A DNA stretch of 64,000 nucleotides, taken from Diadophis punctatus similis. Taxonomy: Eukaryota; Chordata; Lepidosauria; Squamata; Dipsadidae. Below are positions 1-11,600 of the stretch, in pieces. The first letter of the stretch is position 1. Every line of letters begins with the position of its first letter. The position numbers and the translations under genes are program-made. The stretch covers positions 1,903,614-1,967,613 of the forward strand of contig JALIGW010000063.1 in assembly GCA_023053685.1 (NCBI GenBank), in the 5' to 3' direction. The notes under the pieces were generated by a model. That model ran no database searches and was not told the DNA's origin. It saw only the letters and a program-made list of their open reading frames with translations.

Positions 1-904
1 GTGTGAGACACTGAAAGAACGGGCAGCAGGAGCTATCTCAGTTCCCCTCCCTTCAGCAGTCCGAGAAGCCACAAATGTGCCGTGATGATCGCAGACATTT
101 TCGAGGCTTCTCGAGCTGCTGAGGGGAGAGGGAACGGGCGGCAGGAGCCTAGGATCATCGAATGGGGAGAAGCATTCAGGCCAGACGAAGCCTCCTAGAA
201 GAACCATTGCTGCGGTCTTGCTGCTCCCGCTGCGGGGGGCTGCATTGCGGGTGGACAATGTCCCCCTGCTTCTCCGGCCGCTGCCAAGCTCCTGAGGCCG
301 TCAGCCTCGGCCACCACCATCCGGCTCCTCCCACCCCTTCCCCACCTTTAATGAGCCCAGGGTGGGAGAAGACCCTGGGCTCGCTCGCTATGGGTCCCAG
401 GCCTGTCCCTGCAGAGTGGCGGCGGTGGCATCGCCATCAATACTGCCGGGAGCTTCCCTCCTCTGCCGCCACATCCGCAGCTGCTGCTTTCGGCCGGGGG
501 ACTGAGCACAGTGAATGAAGGCGATTCTCTCGACGGGCCCGAGTATGAAGAAGAGGAGGTGGCCATCCCACTGAATGAACCCCGCATGAACCAGTGAGTA
601 GGCCCCCCACCAATCCTCACCCCATCCAGGCAAAGGATTCAGATGATGAATAAGTCCCTGTTTCTCGCCAAAAGTCTCGGTTTCTAGCAAAGCACCCGGT
701 GGAAGTGTGTTGTACTGAGCAAGTCCTGAAAGTTTCTTTGTACCTCCTCTTTTTCTTCCCGCATCCCGTTGGAAGCTGCTTAGTCAACTGCCTGCCCGCG
801 CCCAGCTGCCTTGTTTAGGGTGACATGCCACCTCCTTGCAAAAGGGGGTGGGGAGGAACACTTGCAGGGTAGAGCTGAGGAATTTGCATAGTTTCTGACA
901 GATA
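1..904 (+). repeat. GC-rich duplicated 5' block (left copy)
   Basis: This GC-rich stretch is nearly identical to 62272-63180 at the other end of the window, so it belongs to the repeated unit of the array. In it, an open stretch (about 500-596) with an acidic run YEEEEVAIPL ends at a GTGAGT donor-like sequence. The same stretch, also open, occurs in the right copy. I do not recognise the protein. It could be a captured first exon or the GC-rich 5' region of a LINE. From about 600 to 904 I see no gene. Confidence 0.5.
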
Positions 905-1290
905 AAGTCGCTCAGATCTGGTCGAACCTGGACTCTGGCTGGACAGGGCCAGTTGAGTTGACAGGGGCGAGCCTTAGTCTGGTTTTATGGGACAAGTTTG
1001 AGACAGTAACTCCTGATGCTGTGGACAAGGCCGTGGGAGCGATGAGCTCTTCCACCTGTTTATTGGACCCATGTCCCTCCTGGCTGGTTTCGGCCAGCAG
1101 GGAGGTTTCACATAGCTGGATCCAGGAGGTGATCAACGCTTCTTTTAGAGAGGGATCCATACCGCAACCCTTAAAGGCTGCAGTGGTGAGACCCCTCCTT
1201 AAGAAGCCTTCCCTGGACCCAGCAGACCTGAAGAACTTTTGTCCCGGTCTCCAATTTACCTTTCTTGGGTAAAGTTGTTGAGAAGGTGGT
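905..1290 (+). mobile_element. CR1/L2-type LINE reverse-transcriptase fragment
   Basis: Translation gives the N-terminal part of a non-LTR reverse transcriptase, with blocks such as DPCPSWLV, VVRPLLKKPSLDP and LGKVVEKVV. These are typical of vertebrate CR1/L2-like ORF2 proteins. It is a fragment: no endonuclease precedes it and no catalytic FADD block follows. The same fragment recurs at 63181-63565, and a diverged relative lies at 23145-23586. It ends abruptly at the start of the V2R 5' flanking sequence. Confidence 0.75.
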
Positions 1291-2271
1291 GGCTATCCCC
1301 ATAATGTATTCCATATTTACCCAATGATAAAGTTCACCAATTTTCAATTTCCAGACCCTTTGTCTCAAATATCATCCCAAAATTGATATTTCTAGGGGAA
1401 ATGAAATTTCACTTTCGAATGTGCAATTTTAAAATCAATTCTGATTTGGGATTAATATATGGAGATCTAGGGGGAGTGTCACACAATCCTTGTACTCAGA
1501 GCAACTTACAAAATTTTAGGTGGGAGATGGCAGGCAACCAGGTGAGGAGTGAAGGAGGCTTGGGCTGCATGGTCCGGGTGACAGGTGGTGGCAAGCAGGT
1601 GGGCAAGGAACCAGAGAACAGCTGGGCAGCAGGCATGAGTCTAGATGAGGCCAACGCAGACGAGGCAGGATAAGGATTGGCTGGAAGGGTTGGGGCAGAG
1701 TGTGGTGAGCCAGTGGTGTGATCAGCCAGTTCACGGAACTGGGCAAAAAGTTAACAAACGATTTGGCCAAACCGATGCGAACTGGATGAATCCCACCTCT
1801 GATTAATATATGGAGATCTAATGGAAAAGTAAATCAAAAACAGGTCAGCATTACTTTCTAGACATGTCCAGAAAGGAAGGACCACAACCACTTCAGACCA
1901 GTGCCTTCTAGGGATATAACTATGATTTTTCACTATGCTTTTCTCCAGCTTCTCCTCCGCACATGGACGTCCAGAATTAGTTCAGGATCCCCAGAGGAGA
2001 TGTTGCTTCTCACAGTAATTATTAAAATCCTGGTCTGTGAAATCTCTCCTAATATTCCTCCAGTGATTGTCTTTGATGTAAACATCAGACTGAAGCAACT
2101 TGAAAGGGATCTTGCTTCAGAAAAGGATGTCTCAGGTGACACTTCGTGTGGCACAAGTTTTGGGACCTTCCCTGTCACTCTCATTTCCATCTTGTGACAG
2201 TGCTTTGAATTCTTTGAACTATCTCATTCTTCCTTAGAAACAGGTAAAGGATTGAGTCAGCCCCATGAATT
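1290..2271 (+). promoter_or_regulatory. 5' flanking region of V2R copy A
   Basis: The sequence matches the region upstream of exon 1 in copies C, D and E, from the block TTCCATATTTACCCAATGATA to the start ATG. Around 1470-1800 it holds an insertion flanked by repeats of attaatatatggagatcta. About 200 bp found in C, D and E (for example 7745-7945) is missing near 1848, where caggtc is joined directly to agcattactttctag. A pyrimidine tract ending in AG lies about 40 bp before the ATG and could be the acceptor of a 5' UTR exon. No TATA box or start site could be assigned. Confidence 0.55.
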
Positions 2272-2492
2272 ATGGACCTCCTCCTTCTCCTTCTGCTGCT
2301 TCTGCTTATGTCCCAGCCAGTCTCTGGGAAGCTGAGAATGAAGTGCCTGCTGAGTTTGGAGGAACATGAGGGAAGAAAACTACGGAGCTATTACAGGCCA
2401 GGAGACCACCTCATTAGTATAGTCTCCTTTGCCACACTAATATCCCATATAACGCTGCCTTTCAACACAGTTCCTTATACTGAATCTCACTC
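2272..2492 (+). pseudogene. V2R copy A exon 1
   Basis: Start ATG, then a leucine-run signal peptide (about residues 1-19), then the V2R N-terminal lobe start with [11 protein letters not shown]. One extra leucine codon makes the exon 221 bp instead of 218. It ends in phase 2 at TC|GTAAGT, and the frame continues into exon 2 at 3039. Confidence 0.85.
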
Positions 2493-3038
2493 GTAAGTCA
2501 TTCAGTGGGATGCAGTTGCATTCTCTCCATTTGAAGTCCTAACACTGTTCTTCCTTTCTTTCAGTTACTCCTATATTGCAGGACCTGTTTTAATATCTTG
2601 AATCATTTGGATTTCCATAGCTTCTCTTTTACGTCTTATTTTAAGAGACCCAAATCCAAAGATGGATCAACCCCTCCCTCCAAAGTATAAATTATTTTCC
2701 CCTCTTACAACCCTGAGTTAATCACAACTAGCTTATTGAAAAGTTTGTAGTTGCCTCTGTCTAACCCATTTCCCTATTTTTATAACCATTCATTGATATT
2801 CAATGCCTGATTCTAGTAAGAATAGAGGATGGCTTGCTTTTAGAATTGCTTTTCTGGGTCACTTATGATAAGTCCTCTTTGCTGATGATTCCATTTTAAT
2901 GATTGAATGATTTTGAATCTTGGTCATTGCACAAATTAAACATGAGCACTATTACAAATAATGATATATTTGTGAATATTAAATCTTCATCCCACCTTTC
3001 CAACCTTAATAAAAATTAAACAGTGATTTTTTTTACAG

Positions 3039-3330
3039 TATTACATTTACTAATCCAGCAACAATCCTATGCTTCATTTTTGCCATTCAACAAGTCAACA
3101 GGAATTCTCAGTTTTTGTACAATCTCACACTTGGCTACAACATCCATGACAACTATTCGAACACACTTGGGACTTCAGATGCCTTGCTGGACATGCTCTC
3201 AACTGGAGAAGCCAATGTTCCCAACTACAGCTGTGGAAAGAAGGACAACCTGATGGCTGTTCTTGATGGATCTTTTGATGACATCTCCATTCAGATGTCA
3301 ACATTAGTAGGCACCTACAAAGTCCCACAG
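3039..3330 (+). pseudogene. V2R copy A exon 2
   Basis: Acceptor ttttacag and donor CCACAG|GTTTGT delimit 292 bp. The frame is open and encodes the ligand-domain segment with [18 protein letters not shown] and YSCGKKDN. Intron 1 (2493-3038) shows no inserted element. Confidence 0.85.
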
Positions 3331-3773
3331 GTTTGTTTGTGTGTTTCGCTATCTGGAAAAATGAGCAGGTGGTGATGGGTGTGTAATAGATTCAATCATA
3401 TCTTTGATTTGGAATTCACGAGCTGCTTTTCAACATGGCCATTGTCATGGCTAGGTATTAAGATCCACATTGGGACGGAGGCATAAACATTGACTCGAGT
3501 AAGACTTGAACAATTAGAGACAATGTTAAATATGGAACATTTAAGCAAATTTCTAAAATGAACAGATTTGCATTTGCAGTACTCTAGAGATAGAAGACCA
3601 AGCACATATATTGTCTGAATATCAATTTTATTAGAAAAGAGAAAGGGCATTATCTTAGACCAAACATTGGACAAATGATTATATTCAAACTTGCTAATAT
3701 TGTGCATTTTGTATTCTTTATCTTGATATGGCTTAAGGGTTAATAACAATAGAGTATTCTAATATGTTTGTGA

Positions 3774-3985
3774 GAACCAAGGCAGACAAATACTCTAGGA
3801 GAAAAATGAAATGGATTTACTGGAGGTAGAAATGCACTTGGATGACCATTTAAAAATTGAGTGGATGACCCCTACAGACTGAAAAACATACAGAATTTTT
3901 GCAATTAATTCATGGAAATTACAAGTGGATTTAGATAATAAGAATTTTGAAAAGAACAAAATACAATTGAAGAAAACAGGAGTCA
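3774..3985 (+). other. V2R 3' flanking sequence fused to intron 2 of copy A
   Basis: From aaggcagacaaat onward the sequence matches the DNA several hundred bases downstream of exon 6 in copies C (24443-24650), D (36914-37120) and E (60585-60780). It marks the distal side of the deletion that removed exons 3-6 of copy A. Confidence 0.8.
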
Positions 3986-3987
3986 GA

Positions 3988-4056
3988 TTTATTTATCTAT
4001 TTATCTATTTATCTATTTATCTATTTATCTATCTATTTATCTATTTATTTATCTAT

Positions 4057-4114
<58 letters not shown>
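3988..4114. repeat. (TTTA/TCTA)n microsatellite
   Basis: Run of TTTATCTA then TTTA units. Similar TTTA tracts stand at the same place in the other units' 3' flanks (24657, 37121, 60795). The apparent reading frames across it are artefacts. Confidence 0.95.
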
Positions 4115-4116
<2 letters not shown>

Positions 4117-4239
4117 TTTAAGAATGGTTGGGAGAAAAAAGGAATATAACATATATACAATATCTACATATCAGCGGTGTGTTGCTTCCATTTGGCCTGG
4201 TTCTGCAAACCGGTAGCAACGTCCCAGAGCAATGTGATA

Positions 4240-4240
<1 letters not shown>

Positions 4241-4313
<73 letters not shown>
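4241..4313. repeat. (CA)n microsatellite
   Basis: About 36 perfect CA dinucleotides, followed at 4314-4475 by an unclassified interspersed repeat also found at 25177-25335 and, inverted, at 61397-61500. Confidence 0.95.
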
Positions 4314-4315
<2 letters not shown>

Positions 4316-4490
4316 CAAGTAGCCTCTGGCTGCAAATAGTCCAGCCCAACGTTGTGAGCACCATGACTGCAAAGCAAGCAATCCAGCAGAGCAAGTCAGG
4401 AAGTCCAGGAATGAAGGGAGCAAGGCAGGTAATCCTGAAATAATGCAAGGAATCCAGGAAAGTTAAAATGTCAGCACTCAACACTCAACA

Positions 4491-4600
4491 CGGAGTTTGG
4501 AGCACCAGGATGGAAAAAAAAAAGTCTATTGAGCTATTACAGGGCAGGAGACTATATCGTTAGTGTGATCATCAGTGCAACAGTAATATTCAGTGGTGGG
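4491..4600 (+). pseudogene. V2R exon 1 relic (subfamily of copy B)
   Basis: Contains the exon 1 block gagtttggagcaccaggatgg, followed by the equivalent of the [11 protein letters not shown] coding stretch (gagctattacagggcaggaga). It is frameshifted by an A run and lacks a start or signal peptide. It shares diagnostic changes with 5749-5813 rather than with copies A, C, D and E. Confidence 0.7.
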
Positions 4601-4680
4601 ATGCAAATAATTTAACAATTGGTTCTCTGCTCTAATGACCATTTTAAGTTTATGTATTTTATATATAACCCTTTTAGTAT

Positions 4681-5490
<810 letters not shown>

Positions 5491-5748
5491 GATTTTTTGC
5501 TGATAAATGATATCGTATTTGGGTACACCAGGATAACACGACAGAAATATATATAAATGATATACTAAAAGGGTTAGTGTTAGTGTTAGGGCTTGAATCT
5601 TAGGGCTGTGATGTGGCTTGAATGCCAAGAGAACTGGGGCAGGGGGTGGGTGGAGGCAAGCAGAGGCTGACTCTTTTGTATCCCTGCCCAGGATCGGGGA
5701 ATCTGGTGGGGGTGGGGAGGTCTGGCCGGAGCCTCAACCATCACCAGA

Positions 5749-6446
5749 ATGAAGTGCCTGCTGAGTTTGGAGCACCAGGATGGAAAAAAAGTCTATGGAG
5801 CTATTACAGGCCATTTAACTCTGTTATTCTGAATTGCTTTCCTGGCACTCTCTTCCTTTTATGGTGATTCTACTTTAATGGTAGAATCAATTTGAATCCT
5901 AGTTACTCGGCACATGAAAAATTTGTACTGATCAAATAATGGTGTATTTGTGATTCTTACTCCTGGCAGAGGACTATCTCCATCCCATCTTCTCAACATT
6001 CACAAAAAATAAATAGTGATTAGATCACTATCATTTGCCCCTCGTTTTGGAACGGTATTGGCTTTAGACTCATTAAGCTTGTGGGGAAAAAGAGCAATAA
6101 ATAAAAATATTTTGCTGGTGCTATTGTTGTTGTTGTTGATGATGATAACATGAATATTTTTTTTATAGTAGGTTATCTTCTGGTGTGCCATAAATAGTTT
6201 GCTTCATTTTTGCCATTGAAGGCCAAAAAGAGCCCACAGCTCTTGCACAATCTCAAACTTGGCTACAAAATGCATGAAAATTATTTGAACATACTTGGCA
6301 CTTCAGCTGCCTTGCTGAACATGCTCTCTACTGGAGAAGACAATGTTTGCAACTACAGATGTGGAAGGAAGGCTCTTCTTGATGGACCTCTTGAAGACAT
6401 CTCCATCCAGATGTCAACATTAGGAGGCACCTACAAAGTCCCACCG
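5749..6446 (+). pseudogene. V2R copy B, divergent two-exon relic
   Basis: Exon 1 survives only as 5749-5813 ([16 protein letters not shown]) and breaks off after gagctattacaggcca. Exon 2 is recognisable at 6169-6446. It has a TAA in its first part, a frameshift before LLHNLKLGYKMHENY, and a four-codon deletion where other copies have DNLM, but still ends at a GGTTTG donor-like site. Its protein differs strongly from copies A, C, D and E, so it represents an older V2R subfamily. No exons 3-6 follow. Confidence 0.8.
6169..6446 (+). pseudogene. V2R copy B exon 2
   Basis: Follows a T-rich tract ending in ATAG. It encodes the exon 2 motifs LGYKMHENYLN, STGEDNV and [16 protein letters not shown], but with an internal stop and frame change. 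Intron 1 upstream (5814-6168) resembles intron 1 of copy C around 9980-10120. Confidence 0.8.
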
Positions 6447-6499
6447 GTTTGTCTGTATGTTTGTCTATAACAGATACACCAGGAACACAGGGACTCCCA

Positions 6500-7450
6500 A
6501 CTGCACCTTCAAAGCACCTGGAGGTCTTTTGAAAGGAAAGTCAGAACCATTCTCAGAGATGGGAATGTCAAAGGAGCCCAATCCAACCAAGAGCATCCAC
6601 ACAACCAGCCAAAGGGCCCCCAAGTTGCCCCAAATGATGTTCTGGATTGATGTGGCAAGAAATCAGGTCTCATCATCCACCATGCTGCATCTTAGTTGCA
6701 GGCCTAACAGCCTGTGCTGCCTCCCTCTCTCTCTCCCTCCCTCCCTCCCTCTCTCTCTCTCTCTCTCTCTCAGACACACTCACACTCACACACACACACA
6801 CAAAAGTGTATAGTGAGTTTATTAATGTTCCCCAGCAATTCTCTATACCTTGACTTAGAAATGTCACAAATAAATCCAGCCACAAGCAGGCCAATATTAG
6901 TCCACAAGGCAATGGCCAATAGTTCATAAAGCAATGGAAAGTTGCTCAAACAAGTAAGTCCACCTAAGAAACTGAAATCCACCAGGCAAAACTGAAATAT
7001 ACAAGCAAGAGCTCACTTGGCAAGAGAAGTTCAGAGTCTCCAAGGCACAATTCCAAACACAGTCAAGCAGGAAGCAGGAAGAACAAACAGCTAGAAAACC
7101 ATTGTTTCCAGCAATGCCTCCCTCTGCCTGCTGTGATAAATAGCTTTCTGGTGCAGCCCATTAAGACGGGCGGGGTCTTCTCCCAAGTAATCTGGCAGAT
7201 CTCCATTGCTCTTGTCTTTTCACTGCAATGTGTGCTTTTGGATGTAAACAGAAGGCAGCTCCTCCTCCTCTTTGCTGGTTATCTGCAAGCTTTCCCCAGC
7301 TGAAGCCTCCTCTAAAACTCTTTTGGCCAGCTGGTCAGAGCCATTAATTAACCCAGTTCCTGACATGCCAGGAATGAGCTCATCCTCCCTTCAGCTGACC
7401 TCTGAAGAAGAATTTGGGGAGGTTCCAAAGGAGACATCATATAGCCCGTT
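6500..7450. repeat. Unclassified interspersed block, also at 25600-26870
   Basis: Includes (CT)n/(CA)n at 6721-6803 and long stretches shared with 25600-26320 and 26640-26870, such as gatgttctggattgatgtggc and gcaatgcctccctctgcctgc. Both copies lie just upstream of a V2R promoter region. No credible coding sequence. It could be a decayed LTR or an ancestral part of the duplicated unit. Confidence 0.5.
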
Positions 7451-7544
7451 GTTTATTTAATAAACAGAGACACTTCAAAGTATAAAGGTTCTAGGTGTGT
7501 TACATGAATACTGAAGGGCAAGTATAAAGAAAAAAAGTATATCC

Positions 7545-8449
7545 CCATAACTTATTCCATATTTACCCAATGATACAGATGGCCAATTATCAATTTCCAG
7601 ACCCTTTGTCTCAAATATCATCTCAAAGTTGATATTTCTAGGGCAAATAAAATTTCACTTTCGCATGAGCAATTTTAAAATCACTTCCGATTTGGGATTA
7701 ATATATGGAGATCTAATAGAAAAGTAAATTACAAACAAATCCTATTCTTAACATTAGGCAGGGTTCAAAGTTATAGATTTCTTCCTTAGCATCAGGAGAC
7801 AGGCAGCACTAGAATTAATCGTCATCAACCTAAGGTGGCACCAAACTATGTAGTTCTGGCTGACCTTCCCCAGGAGTCTCTGGAGACGAGAGAATACATT
7901 GAAGGACAACACCCAATTTCCTGAGTGTCAAACTATCTTCCTTCAGCATCAATTTCTAGACATGTCCAGAAAGGAAGGACCACAGCCACTTCAGACCAAT
8001 GCCCTCTAGGGGAATATCTATGATTTTTCACTATGCTTTTCTCCAGCTTCCCCTCTGCACATGGAGCCCCAGAAGTAGTTCAGGATCCCCAGAGGAGATG
8101 TTGCTTCTTACAGTAATTATTAAAATCCTGGTCTGTGAGATCTCTCCTGATATTTCTCAAGTGATTGTCTTTGATGTAAACATCAGACTGAAGCAACTTG
8201 AAAGGGATCTTGCTTCAGAAAAGGATGTCTCAGGTGACACTCCATGTGGCACAAGTTTTGGGACCTTCAGGGACTATCCTTCTTGAATGTACCTTTCCTT
8301 TCTCTCCTTTCCAGGTGAAGTTCTGTTTATCTCTTTCTCTCAGTCAAGAAAGTCACTGTCATTTCTATTTTGTGACAGTGCTTTGAATGTTTCAAACTCC
8401 TTTGTTCTTCTTTAGAAACAGGAAAAAGATTGAGTCAGCCCCATGAATT
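7545..8449 (+). promoter_or_regulatory. 5' flanking region of V2R copy C
   Basis: Conserved with the upstream regions of copies A, D and E. It contains an open frame (7999-8286) whose N-terminal part is shared with A (1901) and E (42491), but whose end shifts frame between copies because of a four-base indel. It is therefore more likely conserved non-coding or UTR sequence than a gene. The start ATG lies in GAATTATGG. Confidence 0.5.
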
Positions 8450-8667
8450 ATGGACCTCGTCCTTCTGCTTCTGCTGCTGCTGATGTCCCAGCCAGTCTCT
8501 GGGAAGCTGAGAATGAAGTGCCTGCTGAGTTTGGAGGAACATGAGGGAAGAAAACTACGGAGCTATTACAGGCCAGGGGACCACCTCATTAGTATAGTCT
8601 CCATTGCCACAGTAATATCCCATATAATGCTGTCTTTCAACACAGCTCCTTATACTCAATCTCCCTC
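8450..8667 (+). CDS. V2R copy C exon 1
   Basis: Signal peptide of consecutive leucines followed by [10 protein letters not shown] and [11 protein letters not shown]. Ends in phase 2 at CTCCCTC|GTAAGT. Confidence 0.9.
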
Positions 8668-11600
8668 GTAAGTCATTCAGTGGGATGGAGTTGCATTCTC
8701 TCCATTTGCAGTCCTAACACTATTCTTCTTTTCTTTCACTTACTCCTATATTGCAGGACCTGTTTAATTTCTTGAATCGTTTGGATTTCCATAGCTTCTC
8801 TCTTATGTCTTATTTTAAGAGACCCAAATCCAAAGACAGGGCCAACCCCCCAGATCCAAATTATTTTCCCCTCTTGTACAATCCAGAGTTAATCACAACT
8901 AGCTTATTGAAAAGTTCGTATTTGCCTCTGCTCAACCCATTTCCCTCTTTTTATAACCATTCATTGATATTCAATGCCTGACCCTAGTAGGAATAGAGAA
9001 TGACCTGTTTTTAGAATTGCTTTTCTGGATCACTTATGATAAATCCTCTTTGCTGATTATTCTATTTTAATGATTGAATGATTTTGAATCTTAGTCATTG
9101 CACAAATTAAAAATGAGCACAATACAAATAATGATATATTTGTGATTGTTAAATCTTCATCCCACCTTCCCAACACTCATAAAAATTAAATGGTGATGGG
9201 TGACTTTATAATTTACTGAGTGCCAGAGCCCACTGCAACTACATAGCAAAGAAGGCATTAAGAGTGGTTAAACTAATCTTGCGCAGCTTCTTCTCTGGTA
9301 ACATTGTACTCTTAACCAGAGCATACAAAACATTTGCTAGACCGATTCGTGAATACAGCTCATCAGTCTGGAACCCACACTACATATCAGACATTAACAC
9401 AATTGAGAATGTCCAGAGATACTTCACAAGAAGAGTATTACATTCCTCTGTTCACAACAGAATTCCTTATGAAACCAGACTTGAAATTTTGGGACTTCAA
9501 AATTTAGAACTCCGCCGCCTTCGATCTGACCTAAGTGTAGCTCCCAAAATTATCTGCCTCAATGTCCTACCTGTTAACGACTACTTCAGCTTCAACCGCA
9601 ATAATACACGAGCTCACAATAGATACAAACTTAATGTAAACCGCTCCAGACTTGATTGCAAAAAATTCGACTTCAACAACAGAGTTGTCAACACCTGGAA
9701 TACTTTACCTGACTCAGTAGTTTCTTCCCCAAACCCCAAAAACTTCAACCTCAGATTATCTACCATCGACCTCACCCCATGCCTAAGAGGTCGGTAAGGG
9801 GCGTGCATAAGCGCACAATCGTGTCTACCGTTCCTGTCCTAATGTACACATATATTCTTACCTCTTTTACTCTTATTCATGCTTGTACTATTACATATAT
9901 ATTCAATCATGTTTTACTGTTTATACTTTGCTTATAATCATATATGCTTGACAAATAAACAAATACAAATACAAATACTTCTTGTTTTGAACCCTTTTAG
10001 CTTAAGACTGAATGGGCTTGTGGCGACAAAGAGGAATAAATGAAAATACTGTATATTGTTGTTGTTAGAGATGATGTTATCATGAATAACATGGATATCA
10101 TCATGTTATCCTTATTTTACAGTAGTTCATTTAATTATCCAGCAAGAATCCTATGCTTCATTTTTGCCATTCAACAAGTCAACAAGAATTCTCAGCTTTT
10201 ATACAATCTCACACTTGGCTACAACATCCATGACAATTATTTGAACACCTTTGGGACTTCAGATGCCTTGCTGGACATGCTCTCAACTGGAGAAGCCAAT
10301 GTTCCCAACTACAGCTGTGGCAAGAAGGACAACCTGATGGCTGTTCTTGATGGATCTGTTGATGACATCTCCATTCAGATGTCAACATTAGTAGGCACCT
10401 ATAAAGTCCCACAGGTTTGTTTCTGTGTTTCTCTATCTGGTAAAGTGAGCAGGTTGTTGGTGGGTGGGTAATAGATTCAATCATATATTTTTCAAGGAAT
10501 TCATGAGCTGATTTTCACCATGGCCATTGTCATGGCTAGGGATTGGGATCCACACTGGGGAGGCGGCTAAACATTCACTCGAACAAGACTTGAGCAGCTG
10601 GACCCAATGTTAAATATGGAACATTTAAGCAAATCTCTAAAATGAACTGATTTGCATTTGCAGTGCTCTGGAGATAGAAGACATAGCATGTCTATTATCT
10701 GAATGTCAATTTTATTAGAAAAGAGAAAGAGCAGTATCTTAGACCCCTGTTTAGACAAATGATTATATCCAATCTTGCTAATATTCTGCATTTTGTATTC
10801 TTTATCTTGATATGGCTTAAGGGTTAATAACAATAGAGTATTCTAATATGTTTGTGAGAACCACACTGGATGTGTTAAAAGCTTACATTTTGGACTTGAT
10901 CTGATCTAAATATAATACACCATTCTTCATTGCTTCTTCAGATCAGGTTTGGAATTGTTTCAGAGGCTCTGACTGATAAAAGTCAAATTCCTTTTTTCCA
11001 TCAGATGCTGCCCAAAAATGGGATCCAGTATCTAGGAATTGTCCAACTCCTCCTCCATTTCAGATGGACTTTGATTGGTCTCTTTCCACCAGACACAGAG
11101 GAAGGAGAGAATTTTATGAGAATGTTCACTCCTATGCTTGTCAGAAATGGAATTTGTGTCAATATCTCAGAACAATTCTCAGTGACTAGACCTGTAGAAC
11201 CTCTCAGAAATGCCATTTCTAAGTGGAGAAAAGTCAATGTCTTTGTTCACTTCTTAGAATTTGCTTCCCTTGTGGATAGAGTTCGCCACATCCATTTAAC
11301 AATTGAAGGTTTGCCAGGACCCATTGAAGGGAAAGTCTGGATCACCACAATTGTCAAGAAAGGGACAATGATAAGACATACACTTTACAAATATATCCAT
11401 AGTTTTTGGGCCTTTTCTTTTCAGGAAAGAAAATGGCTAAATAATGATGGCTTTCAACCCAATCTTTTTATGGATTCCAAAATTGAAGACCAGTCTTTTC
11501 GCTGTTCTTTTTCAAAGCATGTCCTTTCTGTCAAGGGCCGGAGACGATGCACCCAGAAAGCACCACTGGACATGCAAGAGAAAAAGAAAAGAATTCAGAT

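Larger units (their letters stand above)
2272..3774 (+). pseudogene. V2R copy A, truncated after exon 2
   Basis: Vomeronasal type-2 receptor copy retaining exon 1 (2272-2492) and exon 2 (3039-3330) with correct splice borders and open frame. Intron 2 follows copies D and E up to about 3774 (gtttgtgagaacca). The sequence then switches to what is normally 3' flanking DNA downstream of exon 6 (compare 36914 onward). Exons 3-6, encoding the rest of the Venus flytrap, the cysteine-rich domain and the seven-helix domain, are gone. This is a deletion with only one or two bases of homology at the joint, so no functional receptor can be made. Confidence 0.88.
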
